From Inia geoffrensis (lineage: Eukaryota; Chordata; Mammalia; Artiodactyla; Iniidae): a stretch of DNA of 64,000 nucleotides. The position numbers and the translations under genes were made by a program. Positions 1 to 11,625 of the stretch are shown in pieces. The notes under the pieces were generated by a model that was not told where the DNA came from, did no database searches, and saw only the letters and a list, made by a program, of their open reading frames with translations. Each line of letters begins with the position of its first letter. Positions within the stretch are counted from its first letter, which is position 1. Location: the NCBI GenBank assembly GCA_036417435.1, contig CM070899.1, positions 70,500,501-70,564,500 of the forward strand, read 5' to 3'.

Positions 1-829
1 TTGACCAATAAGTGGCTTATGCAGACCCATGGGTAACCACTAGGCAGCCAGGAGGAAAAATCTGAATAGACACACCAGAAATTCATACTATGGCAGAAAT
101 AGACTTTCCATAATTAGTTCAGCCAAGTCATTAACAAGTAAATAAATTACCAAACAAAGAAAAACTACCTCCTTGGGGGAGGAAATCAGTATTTGGAGAT
201 ACCTAAATTGTCTAATTATCAACAAAAAAGTTATGAGACATGCAAAGAAACAGAGAGGTGTGATCTATCCATAGGAAACAGCAGACAATAGAAACTGCTT
301 TTGAAGGGGTCAGAATGATGGACTTAGCAAAGACTTCAAAACAGCTAATATAAACATGTTCAAAGAACTAAAAGAAATCATGTTCAAATAAATAAAATGG
401 GGTATGATAACCATATATCATCAACTAGAGAAGATCAGTAAAGAGACAGACTATTAAAATTATTTAAATGAACCAAATGGAAATTTTGAGTTTAAAAGCA
501 AAACAGTGATGAAAAAATTACTGGATTGGTTCAAGAGTTGCTTTAAGCTAGCATAAGAAAGAATCAGTAAACTTGAAGATATGTCATTACAGATTTTGCA
601 ATGTGAGTAACAGAGAAAAGAAAGAATGAAAGTTATTAACATAGATTCAGAGAAGTGTGGGATACCATTAAGTACATCAACATACGTGTGGAATATTATA
701 AGAGAGAGAAAGGGACAGAAAAGAAATATTCAAAGAAATAATGGCTGTCATAATTCAAAACATAATTATTTTGTTTAAAAGGTAATTGTGTAGGTAATTT
801 AAAAGGCAATATAATTGCATACTTCTCTA

Positions 830-1198
830 TTCTTCCCTTTACATGTGAAATCTAAAAAAATGATACAAATGGACTTCTTTACAGAACAGAAACAGACTCA
901 CAGACTTAGAGAACGAACTTACGGTTACTGGAGGGAAGAGTGGGGAGCAGGGATAGATTGGGGGTTTGGGACTGACATGTACATACTACTATATTTAAAA
1001 TAGATAACCAATAAGGACCTACTGTATAGCACAGGGAACTCTGCTCAGTATTATATAACAACCTAAATGGAAATAGAATTTGAAAAAGAATAGATACCTG
1101 TATATGTGTAACTGAATCACTTTGCTGTACACTGAAACTAACACAACATTGTTAATCAGTTATACTTCAATATAAAATAAAAATTAAAAAAATAAAAT
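830..1198 (+). mobile_element. 5'-truncated cetartiodactyl L1 3' end
   Basis: This is the tail of a ruminant/whale-type L1: an end-of-ORF2 remnant, then the 3'UTR words CCTACTGTATAGCACAGGG (about 1017) and ACTGAATCACTTTGCTGTAC (about 1112), closing in an A-rich tail at 1175-1198. It lies between the ORF1 and RT parts of the older L1, so it inserted later. I found no clear target-site duplication. Confidence 0.8.
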
Positions 1199-1620
1199 AT
1201 GAAGAGACCTAAAACAAATAAAGAGATCAAAATACTAATATAAAGGCTTCCCACAAGAAAAGGCCAGACTCAGATACTTCACTGGTGAATTCTAACGAAC
1301 ATTCAAAGAAGAATTAATATCGATCCTTCACATACTCTTGCAAAATGTAAAAAAGAGGGAACATTTTCTAACTCATCATATAATGCCATTTTTACCAATA
1401 TACTAAAACCAAGGACATCATAAGAAAAGGAAACTATAGGCCAATATCCCTTATGAATATTAAGATATATTCAAAACTCCTCAAAAATACTATCAAACTG
1501 AATCCAGCAAAATGTAAAAAGAGTTATGCCCTATGACCAAGTAAAATTTATCTTAGGAATGCAAGGTTTGTTTAACATCTGAAAATCCATTAGTGTAATA
1601 CAGCATTCTAATAAAGGATA

Positions 1621-1831
1621 GAATCCATATCCTCATCTAAATTCACGTTTGATTACTCAAGTCCACTAATACGCAGATTTTTTTCAATAAATATATACTG
1701 GAGTGCTACATGATCTGCAGACAGTTGAATCCACTGATGCATATGGAGGGACAACTGTGAAGTTACTTGCGGATTTTTGATTGCATAGAGGTTTAGCACC
1801 CCTCACCCCTGAGTTGTTCAAGTGTCACCTG
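1621..1831. mobile_element. Tigger-like (TcMar) DNA transposon relic
   Basis: The right end reads GTTGTTCAAGTGTCACCTG, close to the inverted-repeat end of the Tigger2/MER2-type family. The interior carries that family's CCACTAATACGCAGATTTTT and TTGAATCCACTGATGC words. The left terminal repeat is eroded. A TA dinucleotide flanks each proposed end (1619-1620 and 1832-1833), as expected for Tc1/mariner insertion. It sits inside the old L1 RT region, and a relative lies at 14778-14966. The exact subfamily is uncertain. Confidence 0.7.
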
Positions 1832-2167
1832 TATAGGCAGAAAATATCTGAAACCATTCAGCACAGTTTCAAGATAAAACTGCCCAACAACTTAGGAACA
1901 GAAGAGACTTGCGTCAGCCATCTACAAAAATAGGCCATCTACAAAAGTCCACGGCTAACTTTATACTTAATGGTAGAAGACTGAATGCTTTACTGGTAAG
2001 ATCAGGAACAAGACAGGAAGTCTGCTCTTGCCACTTCTGTTTAACATTCTACTGAATATCTTAGCTAGGGTAATTAGGAAAGATAAACAAAGAGCATGCA
2101 TATTGTAAAGGAAGAAGTAAAACTATCTTTGTTGCAGATGGCAGGGTCTTGTATATAGACTATCCTG

Positions 2168-2170
<3 letters not shown>

Positions 2171-2210
<40 letters not shown>
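2171..2210. repeat. (CA)n microsatellite
   Basis: About 20 perfect CA units lie inside the old L1 ORF2 relic. Confidence 0.95.
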
Positions 2211-3689
2211 ATTGTAACTAATAAAAAAATTTAGTGAGACTGTAGTGTATAGATCAATACACAAAATCAATTGTATTTCTATAAAATAGGAATCAATGTT
2301 CTGAAGATAAAACAATTCCATTTATAACTGCATCAAAAAGAATAAAATACTTAAGTATAAATTTAACAAAAGAAGTAAAAAACATGTACCTTGAAAATTA
2401 TAAAACATCATTACCAGAAATTAAAGATCTAAATAAGTCAAAAGACATCTCATGTGTTTGAAGTGGCAAACTTAGTACTCTTACAATGGCAATATTCCCC
2501 AAATTGAACTACAGATTCAATGCTCTCCCTATCAAAATGCCAGCTGGCTTTTTTTTAAAAAACAGAAATTGATTTTTCAAATCTGTTACGGGACTTGTAT
2601 CCAGAACACATTAAACACTACTATAACTCAACAATAAAAAGATAAATAACCCAATTTAAAAAGAGCAAAGGATTTGAATAGATATTTCTCTAAAGAAGAT
2701 GTACAAATGGTTGCTAAGTATATGAAAAGATGCTAAAAATCATTAGTAAAGAAAATACAATCAAAACTATAAAGAGATCCCACTTCACATGCACTAGAAT
2801 GGCAATAATCAAAAAGACATGTAATAAATGTTGGCAAGTATATGGAGAAATTGAGAGCCTTATACATTGCTGGTGGAAATGTAAAATGGTGTAACCACTT
2901 TGGAAAACAGTTTGGTGACCACTTAAAAAATTAAACATGGAGTTACATAATTACCCAGCAATTCCATTTCTCCCCAAAAGGAATGAAAACATACATCCAC
3001 ATGAAAGCTTATATACAAATGTTCCTTGAAGCATTATTCATAATAGTTGAAAGGCAGAAACAACTGAATGTCCAAAAATAACATAGTATAGTCATACAAT
3101 TGCATACTATTTGGCAATAAAAATAAATGAAGTGCTGATACATGCTGCAACATGGATGAACTTTGAAAAATCTTACTAAGTGAAGGAAGCCAGTCACAAA
3201 ACACCAGTTATCGTATTATTTCATTTATATGAAATGCCTATAATAGGTGAATCTATAGAAACAGAATATGACTTGCTTAGGGCTCAGGAGATTGATGGGA
3301 GGTGATGGCTAATGGGTCTGGGTTTTTTTAGGAGGGACTAAAGTGTTGTAAAATTGTGGTGATGGTGATACAATGCTGCTGGTACACTAAAAATATCCAA
3401 TTGGACACTTTAAAGGGGTTAATGGTATGGAATGTGAATTATATATCAATAAAGCTGTTAAAACGATCATGTTTTTATACAATGTATTAGTAAAAAATGC
3501 ATAAAATAAAACAATTTTAGTATAAAACAATAGCAAAAAAGACTAGGAAGAAATACAGTATTCAAAGTTTTTGTACTATTAGCCAACAAATGACAAAAAG
3601 TTAGAATCATAAAGAATACTTAGATAGTCCAAAAGTTGTCAGGAAAATAGACAAAATGAAACAAAGAACAGAAGGTACAAAGAGATAGC

Positions 3690-3927
3690 AAATAGCAAGA
3701 TGTATTACTTGATTTCAAGACTTACTATGAAGCTCAGTAATTGAAACAGTGTAGTTTGGCATTAATATAGAGAAATACATCAGTGGAAAAGATTAGAGAG
3801 TTCAGAAATAGACCTACACAAACATGTGCAACTTAATTTTGACAAAAGTGAAAAACAATTTTGTGGGGAGACAACAGTTTAAAAAAGAGAGTGGTATGAG
3901 ATAATTGGATATAAATATGCAAAATAA

Positions 3928-3958
<31 letters not shown>

Positions 3959-5090
3959 GCGGGGGATACGCGGGCCTCTCACTGTTGTGGCCTCTCCCGT
4001 TGCGGAGCACAGACTCCGGACGCGCAGACTCAGTGGCCATGGCTCACGGGCCCAGCCGCCCCGCGGCATGTAGGATCTTCCCGGACCAGGGTATGAACCC
4101 GTGTCCCCTGCATCAGCAGGTGGACTCTCTACCACTGCGCCACCAGGGAAGTCCAAAATAACCCACTTTGATTGATGCCTTATATCATATGTTAAAAGTA
4201 GCTCAAAATGAATTATAGATCTAAATATAAAACCAAATATTATAAAACTTCTAGAAGAAATCATAGGAGAAAACTCTTCATGACCTTGTGTAAGGTAAAG
4301 ATTTCTGAGACACCACAATTGAAAGCACAGTCAATAAAAACTTCATCGAGATTTACAAACACTTTTATTTGAAAGACACTATGAGGAGATTGAAAAGACA
4401 AGCTACAAACTGAGAGAAATATTTGCAAAGTATGTATCTGATATATGGCTTTTATACAGAATGTGCAAAGATCTCTCAAAACTCAATAACAACAAAGAAC
4501 TGATTAAAAATGGGCAAAATATTTGAGCACACACTTAACCAAAGACGATGTACAGATGGCAATAAGCGAAAAGGATGCTCAACAGCATTAGTGATTAGAA
4601 AAATGCAATTTCAAACTACAATGAGATACCATGACACACCTATTAGACTTGATAAAATTATAAAGACAGATCATATACCAAATGCTGGCAAAAAATGTGG
4701 AAGAACTGGATGTCTCTTACATTGCTTGGATAGAATAAAACATGGTAGAACCATTCCGGAAAAGTTTGGCGATGTCATAAAATGTTAAGCATCCACCTGA
4801 CATATATTCTAAACATTTAACTGGAGGCATTTCATTTAATGAAAGCCTATGTCCATGTAAAAATTTTTATGTCAACACTCATGATATTTTTATAGCAGCT
4901 TATTTTTAAATAGCTAAAATGGGAAAAACTCAATTTTCCTTCAACAGATGAATTGATAAACAAATTGTGATTTGTGGATACAATGCTACTCAATAATAAA
5001 GAGAAATGAACTATCATAAAACAACATAGATGAATCTCAAAATGATTTTGCTGAGTGATAAAAGTCAGAAAAAAGCAATAATCAAGATAT
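3690..5090 (+). mobile_element. Second old L1 fragment (ORF2 C-terminal half)
   Basis: The region after the RT is recognisable: words for the segment that reads KTVWYWHK...DQWNR in younger copies begin near 3715. It then follows the usual ORF2 order to the Cys-rich region (about 4660-4760) and trailing ORF2 text near 5090. Stops and indels occur throughout. The short open frame at 4510-4788 is the least damaged stretch and corresponds to the region just before and through the zinc-knuckle-like motif. A SINE interrupts it at 3931-4154. Confidence 0.7.
3931..4154 (-). mobile_element. CHR-type tRNA(Glu)-derived SINE
   Basis: It lies on the minus strand, with its poly(A) seen as 28 T at 3931-3958 and its 5' head (GGACTTCCCTGGTGGCGCAG on its own strand) ending at 4154. 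It is flanked by a perfect 10-bp target-site duplication AAAATAACCC (3921-3930 and 4155-4164). An A box (TGGCGCAGTGG-like) and a B box (GGTTC-like) are recognisable, as in a pol III promoter derived from a tRNA. Confidence 0.95.
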
Positions 5091-6288
5091 GATCATCTAA
5101 CAAGAATAAATTAAACTCAGGACTTTATGAATATATGTGAAGTATTAGTTGAGAGTAACTAAACCACACTATACCATAAAAATGTTTTGCTATTTCTTAA
5201 ACTTTATTAAGTTAACGTTGAACGTTCATATCTCTTTTTTTTTCACTTGTACAAAGACCTTAAAGATAAGCTTTGCAAATATTGGAATATTCTGTTTTCA
5301 AGGCAAACCTTTTAGTAGGTGTATAAAGTGTATTGGTTAGAAACCTTCTGTCTTCAGTAATAAAAATGAAGTTGAATTAAATGAAGTTAAGCAAAAAATA
5401 TTGTTTCAGAAGTTATAGGACCAAAATTAAGAGGGAGAAATAGATGTGGAAAGAACAAAATATACCAGCAGGTTCTCATCAATAATTTAGAGTAATAGAA
5501 TTACCAAAATTCCTGCAGACTGTGCACTTGGCGATACTCATTGCCTGGCTCTTTGGCAGTCTTAAAGTATAGCACTGCCATGGAAAAGTGTCCCGCTAGC
5601 TACTTCTGGCTTGGGAGACAGGATGAAATTGTGTGGAGAGGAAAGCAATTTTTTCAGAATAGTTTTGAGATTAAAAAAAAAAAAGTGAAGCAACTATGGA
5701 GTGAAAGAGAAAGTAAAGGGAGAAGATGGCATGATTTCAAAGAGTTGTTGTGTTCTCCATATCCCCTTGCAAATAGTATGAGAACTTGAAATAGAGAATT
5801 GAGTTATTTTGAATTTCCTCTTTGACATTAAAACTGTGCTTTTTTAGTGTAACACAGTCTTGAAGGGATTCTTCCCCTTTGAATTACAAACAAGAGAATG
5901 ATCTGAATGACTATTTTCCCAGTCTTCCCAAGGATAATACATAACAAATTACATCCTAATTCATATGTAAACATGAAAGCCTTAGTGCATTGATTGGGGT
6001 TTAATTCTTACATGAAATCCTGGTTGAGAATGGTCTAGAGTGAATCACAGGCTTTATATCGAATAATTTCACAGAAACCCAGGGCAAAACTACAGCCAGG
6101 CTTTTGAAGTCTGACATTTCCTGGCAAAAGAATCATGTTGATCAAGTTTTTATCAGTTTTTTTTTTTTTTCTTCAAAGAATTGGTGTCATGCAGCAAAAA
6201 CTGGCTATTGGGGGCTCACTTCTGTGAGAGGAACAATTGGTAATGGCTTCATGAGCCAGTGTCCCAGAAGGTCACAGAAGAGAATAGA

Positions 6289-6291
<3 letters not shown>

Positions 6292-6341
<50 letters not shown>
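6292..6341. repeat. (TG)n microsatellite
   Basis: About 25 uninterrupted TG units. The valine-cysteine run in an overlapping open frame is only this repeat translated. Confidence 0.95.
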
Positions 6342-6345
<4 letters not shown>

Positions 6346-7278
6346 GGAGGGCTGGTCTTGTTTCTTCCTCTTCTTAAGTTATACATTTGCTACTCGTCCT
6401 GTTTATTTATGTCCCATATTCATCTTTGTTCCATGTAGTCTGGACTTACAGGACACTTCGCCTTTTCAAGGCCCTCATGTTCAAACTTCTTATGCACCCT
6501 TAGAAGATATACTTTTTTTATTGTACTCTGCAAAATGAGAAGTGCCAGCTTTCCTTATAATCCAAGGAATTATTTCCTTCTATTTTATAGTCCTATAGTC
6601 TTCTAATTTGAACCTTTGATCCTGGTTCTGTAAAGGGAAGGGCATATTTATTTGTTTCCTACTTTACATTTATTTTTCAGTAGATAATTCATGGACACAG
6701 GATAAAATTTTAAAGTTGTGAGAAATGTGTCGTGGAATTTGTGTCTCCCTCACCCTTATTTCCTAACTACTCCTTTATCCTTCCTAGAGGTAATCAGCAT
6801 TACTAATTTCTTAAGTAAACTTTCAGATATTTCATGTACGTGGAGGTACATTTTTCCATGTATAATCTTCTCTATATCTGTTTTCTTTAACAAATGTTAG
6901 GCACTATAAATAATACTTTGCACACTACTTTTTTCTCCCACAGTACAGAGCATTTTAACCTTCCTGCAACAAAATTAACTTCCTGAGCAAAATGTATAGT
7001 AAAAAAATGACAAGAAAACTTGTTATTTTAATACTGAATAACTTCCCTGGTTGCCACATGTTTTGCCTTAACCAAAAAAGGAAATATTTATATATATAGG
7101 TAATATGGCAGCCTATTATATTAACCAAATGCACAGGATAAAGAAGATAATTCATTATATAACTAAAAATAAATTCTTGAAAACATGTTTAAATGTGTTT
7201 TTTCATGTAGACAAGACTTTGCTAAACTTTATTAAGAAAATAGATATATTTACACAGAGTTTTATGACTAATAACTTG

Positions 7279-7282
<4 letters not shown>

Positions 7283-7309
<27 letters not shown>
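7283..7309. repeat. Poly(T) tract
   Basis: A run of about 27 T with no SINE or L1 body recognisable on either side. It may be the tail of a very degraded or extremely truncated minus-strand insertion. Confidence 0.7.
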
Positions 7310-9724
7310 ACCAACTAAGAGTTTCAGCAGTTTGTAGCATACTGTTCATTGGTGAGCTTTCTTACTTTCAGTTGGTGATTTTGGTTTCTAAGAGCTCCTC
7401 GTTTATGCCACAACAATATGAGAACATAAAGCTACTTACTTCCTAACTTGAACATAGTTCTGAATGGAAAACTATACTTATAATATTAACTCTTACAATT
7501 CATAAAAGAAGGCTTTTATATTATTTTGGGGAAAGAGTTGTAAGCTGTAAAAAATATAGTTATTCCTATCTTGGGCTCTTAGAATCTTACACATTCATTT
7601 GTTTGGAAGGAATAACCTGGGGAAGATGGCTTTACAGTACCGGCACTTGCAAAATAGGATATATAATTAGCTTGAGATGAAATGACTTTGTTTTTTTCCA
7701 TAAAGCCAACATTATACCAAATAACAATAAATGTTACAAATGTTTCTAAGTCATTCCATTTTATTTTTAGTTGTATAATATTTACTCGTAAATTAAATTT
7801 TACTTCTTAAATGAAATAGTTTTCTAAATGAGAAGAAACACCTCCTGTGGTTGTTTCTAATTTCATTTTCTGCTAACATAGCTGTTGGCACTAGAAATGC
7901 AGAACAATTTTCAGAGATTACCGTCAACCATGTAATTTCTTGGCAAATATATGACAATTACTTTCTATGTAATTACAGTGTCATTTCATTGGATCCTGCA
8001 GCTGAGTCAAAGAAGAGACTTACCAGGCAATCTTGTCTATTACTCCACTTGTGGTTGTTTCCTTATGTCAGTGTTCTGGACACACCATACATTGTGACTC
8101 CACTTAATACTGCAGTCAGGTCAAAGCCATAACATTCAATAAAGGCAGCTAATTTTCTTGTGCTACTAGATTATTCCTTTGGATTAAGACTAAGCTATAT
8201 ATTTGGGTTTGCTTTTATTACTCATTAACATTTCAGGGGCATGCAATAATGAGTGTTGAGGATCATCTTCAAAGAGTCAAATAGAAGTTTTAAACCAATG
8301 AATTAACATAAACAGAAAATAATTAAAGACAAAGCCATTAAAAAGGGTAATAATTTTAATGTTAGAAAAGATTTATATTTGACACTGAAAACTCTTCCAA
8401 ATTTGAAGTACTTTTCTAGAACATTTTCCATTTAAAATATGTCTCAAAACATCACTCAGTTTTTCAAAAGGAAATACAAAGGAAATGCATAGTTCGTCAC
8501 AAGCTAGAATAAGTTTTCTATAAGAGAGTGGAGAAGCAGAAAAATGTGTTGACATTTTTAGTTTAATGAAAATCTATTTTCTGGCTTAGTTTTGGGTAAG
8601 CTAAATGTTGAAATCCCTGAATGGAAAATTTTTTGGAAAAAGTATCACAAGTTTAAATAGAATTTCATGTAATTTTCAGATGCTTTTCTTTTGAGAAATG
8701 ACATTGATGTTAAAAATTTCTTAGTTCCTAGGAGTGGGGGCTTGGTCTATATGACCCACTCACTCTTTTTTTCTTTTTATTGGAGTATAATTGCTTTACA
8801 ATGTTGTGTTAGTTTCTGCTGTACAATGAAGTGAATCAGCTATATGTATACATATATCCCCTCCATCTTGGACCTCCCTCCCAACCCACCATCCCACCAA
8901 TCTAGGTCATCACAGAGCACAAAGCTGAGCTCACTGTGCTGTACGGCAGGTTCCCACTAGCTATCTGTTTTATACATGGTAGTGTATTAATGTCAAACCT
9001 AATCCCCCAATTTGTCCCGCCCTCCCCTTCCCCGCTGTGTCCACATGTCTGTTCTCTACATGTAGGTCTCTATTCCTACCCTACAAATAGGTTCATCTGT
9101 ACCATTTTTCTAGATCCCACATATATGCATTAATATACAATATTTGTTTTTCTCTTTCTGGCTTACCTCACTCTATATGACAGACTCTAGGTCCATCCAC
9201 ATCTCTACAAATTACCCAATTTTGTTACTTTTTATGGCTGAGTAATATTCCACTGTATATGTGTACCACATCTTCTTTATCTATTCATCTGTCATTGGAC
9301 ATTTAGGTTGTTACCATGTCTTGGCTATTGTAAATAATGCTGCAGTGAACATTGGGGTCCATGTGTCCTTTTGAATTATGATTTTCTCAGGGTATATGTC
9401 TGGTAGTGGGATTGCTGGGTCATATGGTAGTTCTATTTTTAGTTTTTTTCAGGAACCTCCATACTGTTCTCCACAGTGGCTGTATCAATTTAGATTCCCA
9501 CCAACAGTGTAGGAGGGTTCCCTTTTCTCCACATCCTCTCCAGCCTTTATTGCTTATAGACTTTTTGATGATGGCCATTCTGACTGGTGTGAGGTGATAC
9601 CTCATTGTAGTTTTGATTTGCATTTCTCTAATAATAGTGATGTTAAGCATCTTTTCATGTGCCTCTTGGCCATCTGTATGTCTCCTTTGGGGAAATGTCT
9701 TTTTAGGTCTTCCGCCCATTTTTC

Positions 9725-9920
9725 TTTTTGCTGTACGAGGGCGTCTCACTGTTGTGGCCTCTCCCATTGTGGAGCACAGGCTCCGGATGTACAGGCTCAG
9801 CGGCCCTGGCTCACGGGCCCAGCTGCTCCATGGCATGTGGTATCTTCCCGGACCGGGACACGAACCCGCGTCCCCTGCATCAGCAAGCAGACTCTCAACC
9901 ACTGCGCCACCAGGGAAGCC
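9725..9920 (-). mobile_element. CHR-type SINE, first of a same-site pair
   Basis: A minus-strand SINE with a short interrupted T tail (from about 9721) and its 5' head ending near 9920 (CCACCAGGGAAGCC). The flanking word CCGCCCATTTTT occurs before it (from 9712) and after it (from 9922). It lies inside the L1 at 8765-10370. Confidence 0.93.
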
Positions 9921-9930
9921 CCCGCCCATT

Positions 9931-10140
9931 TTTTTTTTTTTTTTTTTTGCATTATGCGGGCGTCTCACTGTTGTGGCCTCTCCCGTTGCGGAGCACAGAC
10001 TCCGGACGCAGGGGCTCAGCGGCCATGGCTCACGGGCCCAGCTGCTCTGCGGCATGTGAGACCCTCCCAGACCAGGGCACGAACCCATGTCCCCTGCATC
10101 AGCAGGCGGACTCTCAAGCACTGTGCCACCAGGGAAGCCC
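9931..10140 (-). mobile_element. CHR-type SINE, second of a same-site pair
   Basis: A minus-strand SINE with an 18-T tail (9931-9948) and head ending near 10140. The CCGCCCATTTT word recurs immediately after it (10141), giving three copies of the same target word around two SINEs. It differs from the adjacent SINE at many scattered positions, so the pair is probably not a recent local duplication. Confidence 0.93.
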
Positions 10141-10383
10141 CCGCCCATTTTTTAATTGTTTTTTTTTGTTCTTTTGATACTGAGCTCCATGAGCTGTTTC
10201 TATATTTTGGAGATTAATCTCTCACTTCATTTGTAAATATTTTCTCCACCATTCTGTAGTCTGTCTTTTCGTTTTGCTTATGGTTTCCTTGCTTTGCCAA
10301 AGCTTTTAAGTTTAATTAGGTCCCATTTGTTTATTTTTGTTTTTATTTTCATTACTCTAGGAGGTGGGTCAGCATAGACATTT

Positions 10384-10596
10384 ATTTATTTATTTATTTA
10401 TTTTGCGGTACGCAGGCCTCTCACTGTTGTGGCCTCTCCTGTTGCGGAGCACAGGCTCCGGACGCACAGGCTCAGCGGCCACGGCTCACGGGCCCAGCCG
10501 CTCCGCGGCATGTGAGATCTTCCCGGACCGGGGCACGAACCCGTGTCCCCTGCATCGGCAGGCAGACTCTCAACCACTGCGCCACCAGGGAAGCCC
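10384..10596 (-). mobile_element. CHR-type SINE with (TTTA)n tail
   Basis: A minus-strand SINE whose A tail has become a TTTA tetranucleotide run (10384-10402). It is flanked by the duplication TCAGCATAGACATTTA (start 10369 and start 10597). It marks the 5' limit of the neighbouring truncated L1. Confidence 0.95.
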
Positions 10597-11048
10597 TCAG
10601 CATAGACATTTAGATTTACTTAAAGGATATAGGTATTATGGAAAACCTTTTAATTATGATGTGAAAGTAATCTGGAGATTTGATCGATTCACTACCTTTG
10701 GATATATTGGCTGAATTTCCATAATATGAAGAAACATGAAGGAGAACATGGAAGTTTAAACTAATATGTGGATATTTTCATCAGCATTTATTAAGCTATC
10801 TGATTAAATTTGAAAGTCTCCACTTATTTTTGCCAGAATGCACAGAACCTAGAGGAAAAAGTCTTTAATTTTTACAAATAATCACTTAGAATATATATTG
10901 CTCTATTTTATTTTAAAATGCTGTTTGTTTATACCACTAAATGATTAACTATCAGCAACCCCTTTTTGGAGATTAAAAATGTCAAAAATCAGGAAATTAT
11001 TTTACCAAGATGTGTGTATATTAACCACATTGTAGTCAATGTACAAGC

Positions 11049-11160
11049 ATAAATCATTTATTCATTTCTTCACAAGGATTTTTTGAGCACCCATTTGATT
11101 CCACGCATAGTACAACTTTTGAGGTGGAGGCAGAGTACAAATATGAATAGGAAGCAAAGA
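11049..11160. mobile_element. L2-like relic
   Basis: The order TTTATTCATTTCTTCACAAGG, TTTTGAGCACCCA, then GGTGGAGGCAGAGTACAAAT resembles the common ancient L2/MIR3-type word series (attcattcaacaaa, tattgagcacctac, gtgctggggatacag). It is strongly diverged. Confidence 0.4.
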
Positions 11161-11439
11161 ACACAGTGGCAGAAGTGATGGTCTGTTGATGCCACCTCAT
11201 AGTGACTCACAATGTCCATTGTGAGCATCTCTTCTGAAGGCTATGTGCAGTGACATCCTGTTGGTATCGTGAAATTGGCAGCAGTGGAAGTATGATCATG
11301 CTGAAAGTGAGCAAATGTTGAAGAAGAGGATTTTTTTCTTCTTTTTCTCTCTCTCTCTTTTTTTAAAAATTCTTCTCAGATGTGGCAGGAGTCAGTTGTT
11401 AAATGTTTTCTAGGATACCATTAGGTAAAAGGTATAGTT

Positions 11440-11625
11440 TCTGTGATCAGATATACCTGATCAGCCCTGTTTCATCCTATGTAAACTTAGACAATTTACT
11501 TAACCTTTCTTAGACTTTTTCCCTATCTGTAGAGTGCAATTCATATCATCATTAACATCACGTGTTTGTTATGAGGATTAAGTGAGGAAATAACTGTAAA
11601 ATGCTTACCGTGGTTTGGTTCATAG
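11440..11625 (+). mobile_element. MIR SINE relic
   Basis: Diverged MIR core and 3' half in order: CTATGTAAACTTAGACAATT, TTACTTAACCTTTCTTAG, then GTTATGAGGATTAAGTGAGG and GTAAAATGCTTACC. This matches the MIR order (ACTT..CAAGTTACTTAACC..TGAGGATTAAATGAG..AAAGCGCTTAG). Confidence 0.75.

Larger units (their letters stand above)
1..3465 (+). mobile_element. Old L1 (L1M-type), internally deleted and interrupted
   Basis: Positions about 60-775 read like an eroded L1 ORF1 (the AGAGAGAAAGGGACAGAAAAG stretch near 703 is characteristic). From about 1205 the sequence resumes in the ORF2 reverse transcriptase region and runs to an L1MB/L1ME-like 3' end near 3440-3465 (TCAATAAAGCTGTTAAA). The endonuclease-coding part is missing between ORF1 and RT. 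A second jump lies near 2580, where text from the RT C-terminal side joins text near the ORF2 end. Every frame is closed by stops and indels, so nothing is translatable. The element is split by a younger L1 3' end, a Tigger-like element and a (CA)n tract. Family assignment is from memory. Confidence 0.8.
5091..8764. other. Apparently single-copy, non-coding stretch
   Basis: This AT-rich sequence has no repeat I recognise apart from simple tracts. Short open frames (for example 5541-5789, 7851-8132) lack any recognisable domain, splice context or composition unlike the surroundings. Old repeat relics below my recognition limit may be present. Confidence 0.5.
8765..10370 (-). mobile_element. 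5'-truncated young L1 (3'UTR plus ORF2 C-terminus)
   Basis: The poly(T) and 3'UTR (TTTTATTGGAGTATAATTGC on the plus strand) start at 8765. The end of ORF2 follows, from about 9130 to 10370, including the Cys-rich region near 9465-9560. It matches the same region of the near-complete L1 at 26233-33570, closely enough to be the same broad lineage but older. It stops near 10370, just where SINE 3 begins. Two SINEs are embedded. No clear target duplication was found for the L1 itself. Confidence 0.9.

Noticed and set aside
3833..4318. 161-codon minus-strand frame
   Set aside because: It passes through SINE, poly(A) and old L1; the lysine run is the SINE tail.
6104..6538. 144-codon frame with a Val-Cys repeat
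   Set aside because: Its centre is a (TG)n microsatellite and no other domain is seen.
9420..10217. Long open frames on both strands (up to 242 codons) across 9.4-10.2 kb
   Set aside because: They run through L1 and two SINEs. The repeated protein words come from the SINE bodies read in either direction, not from a gene.
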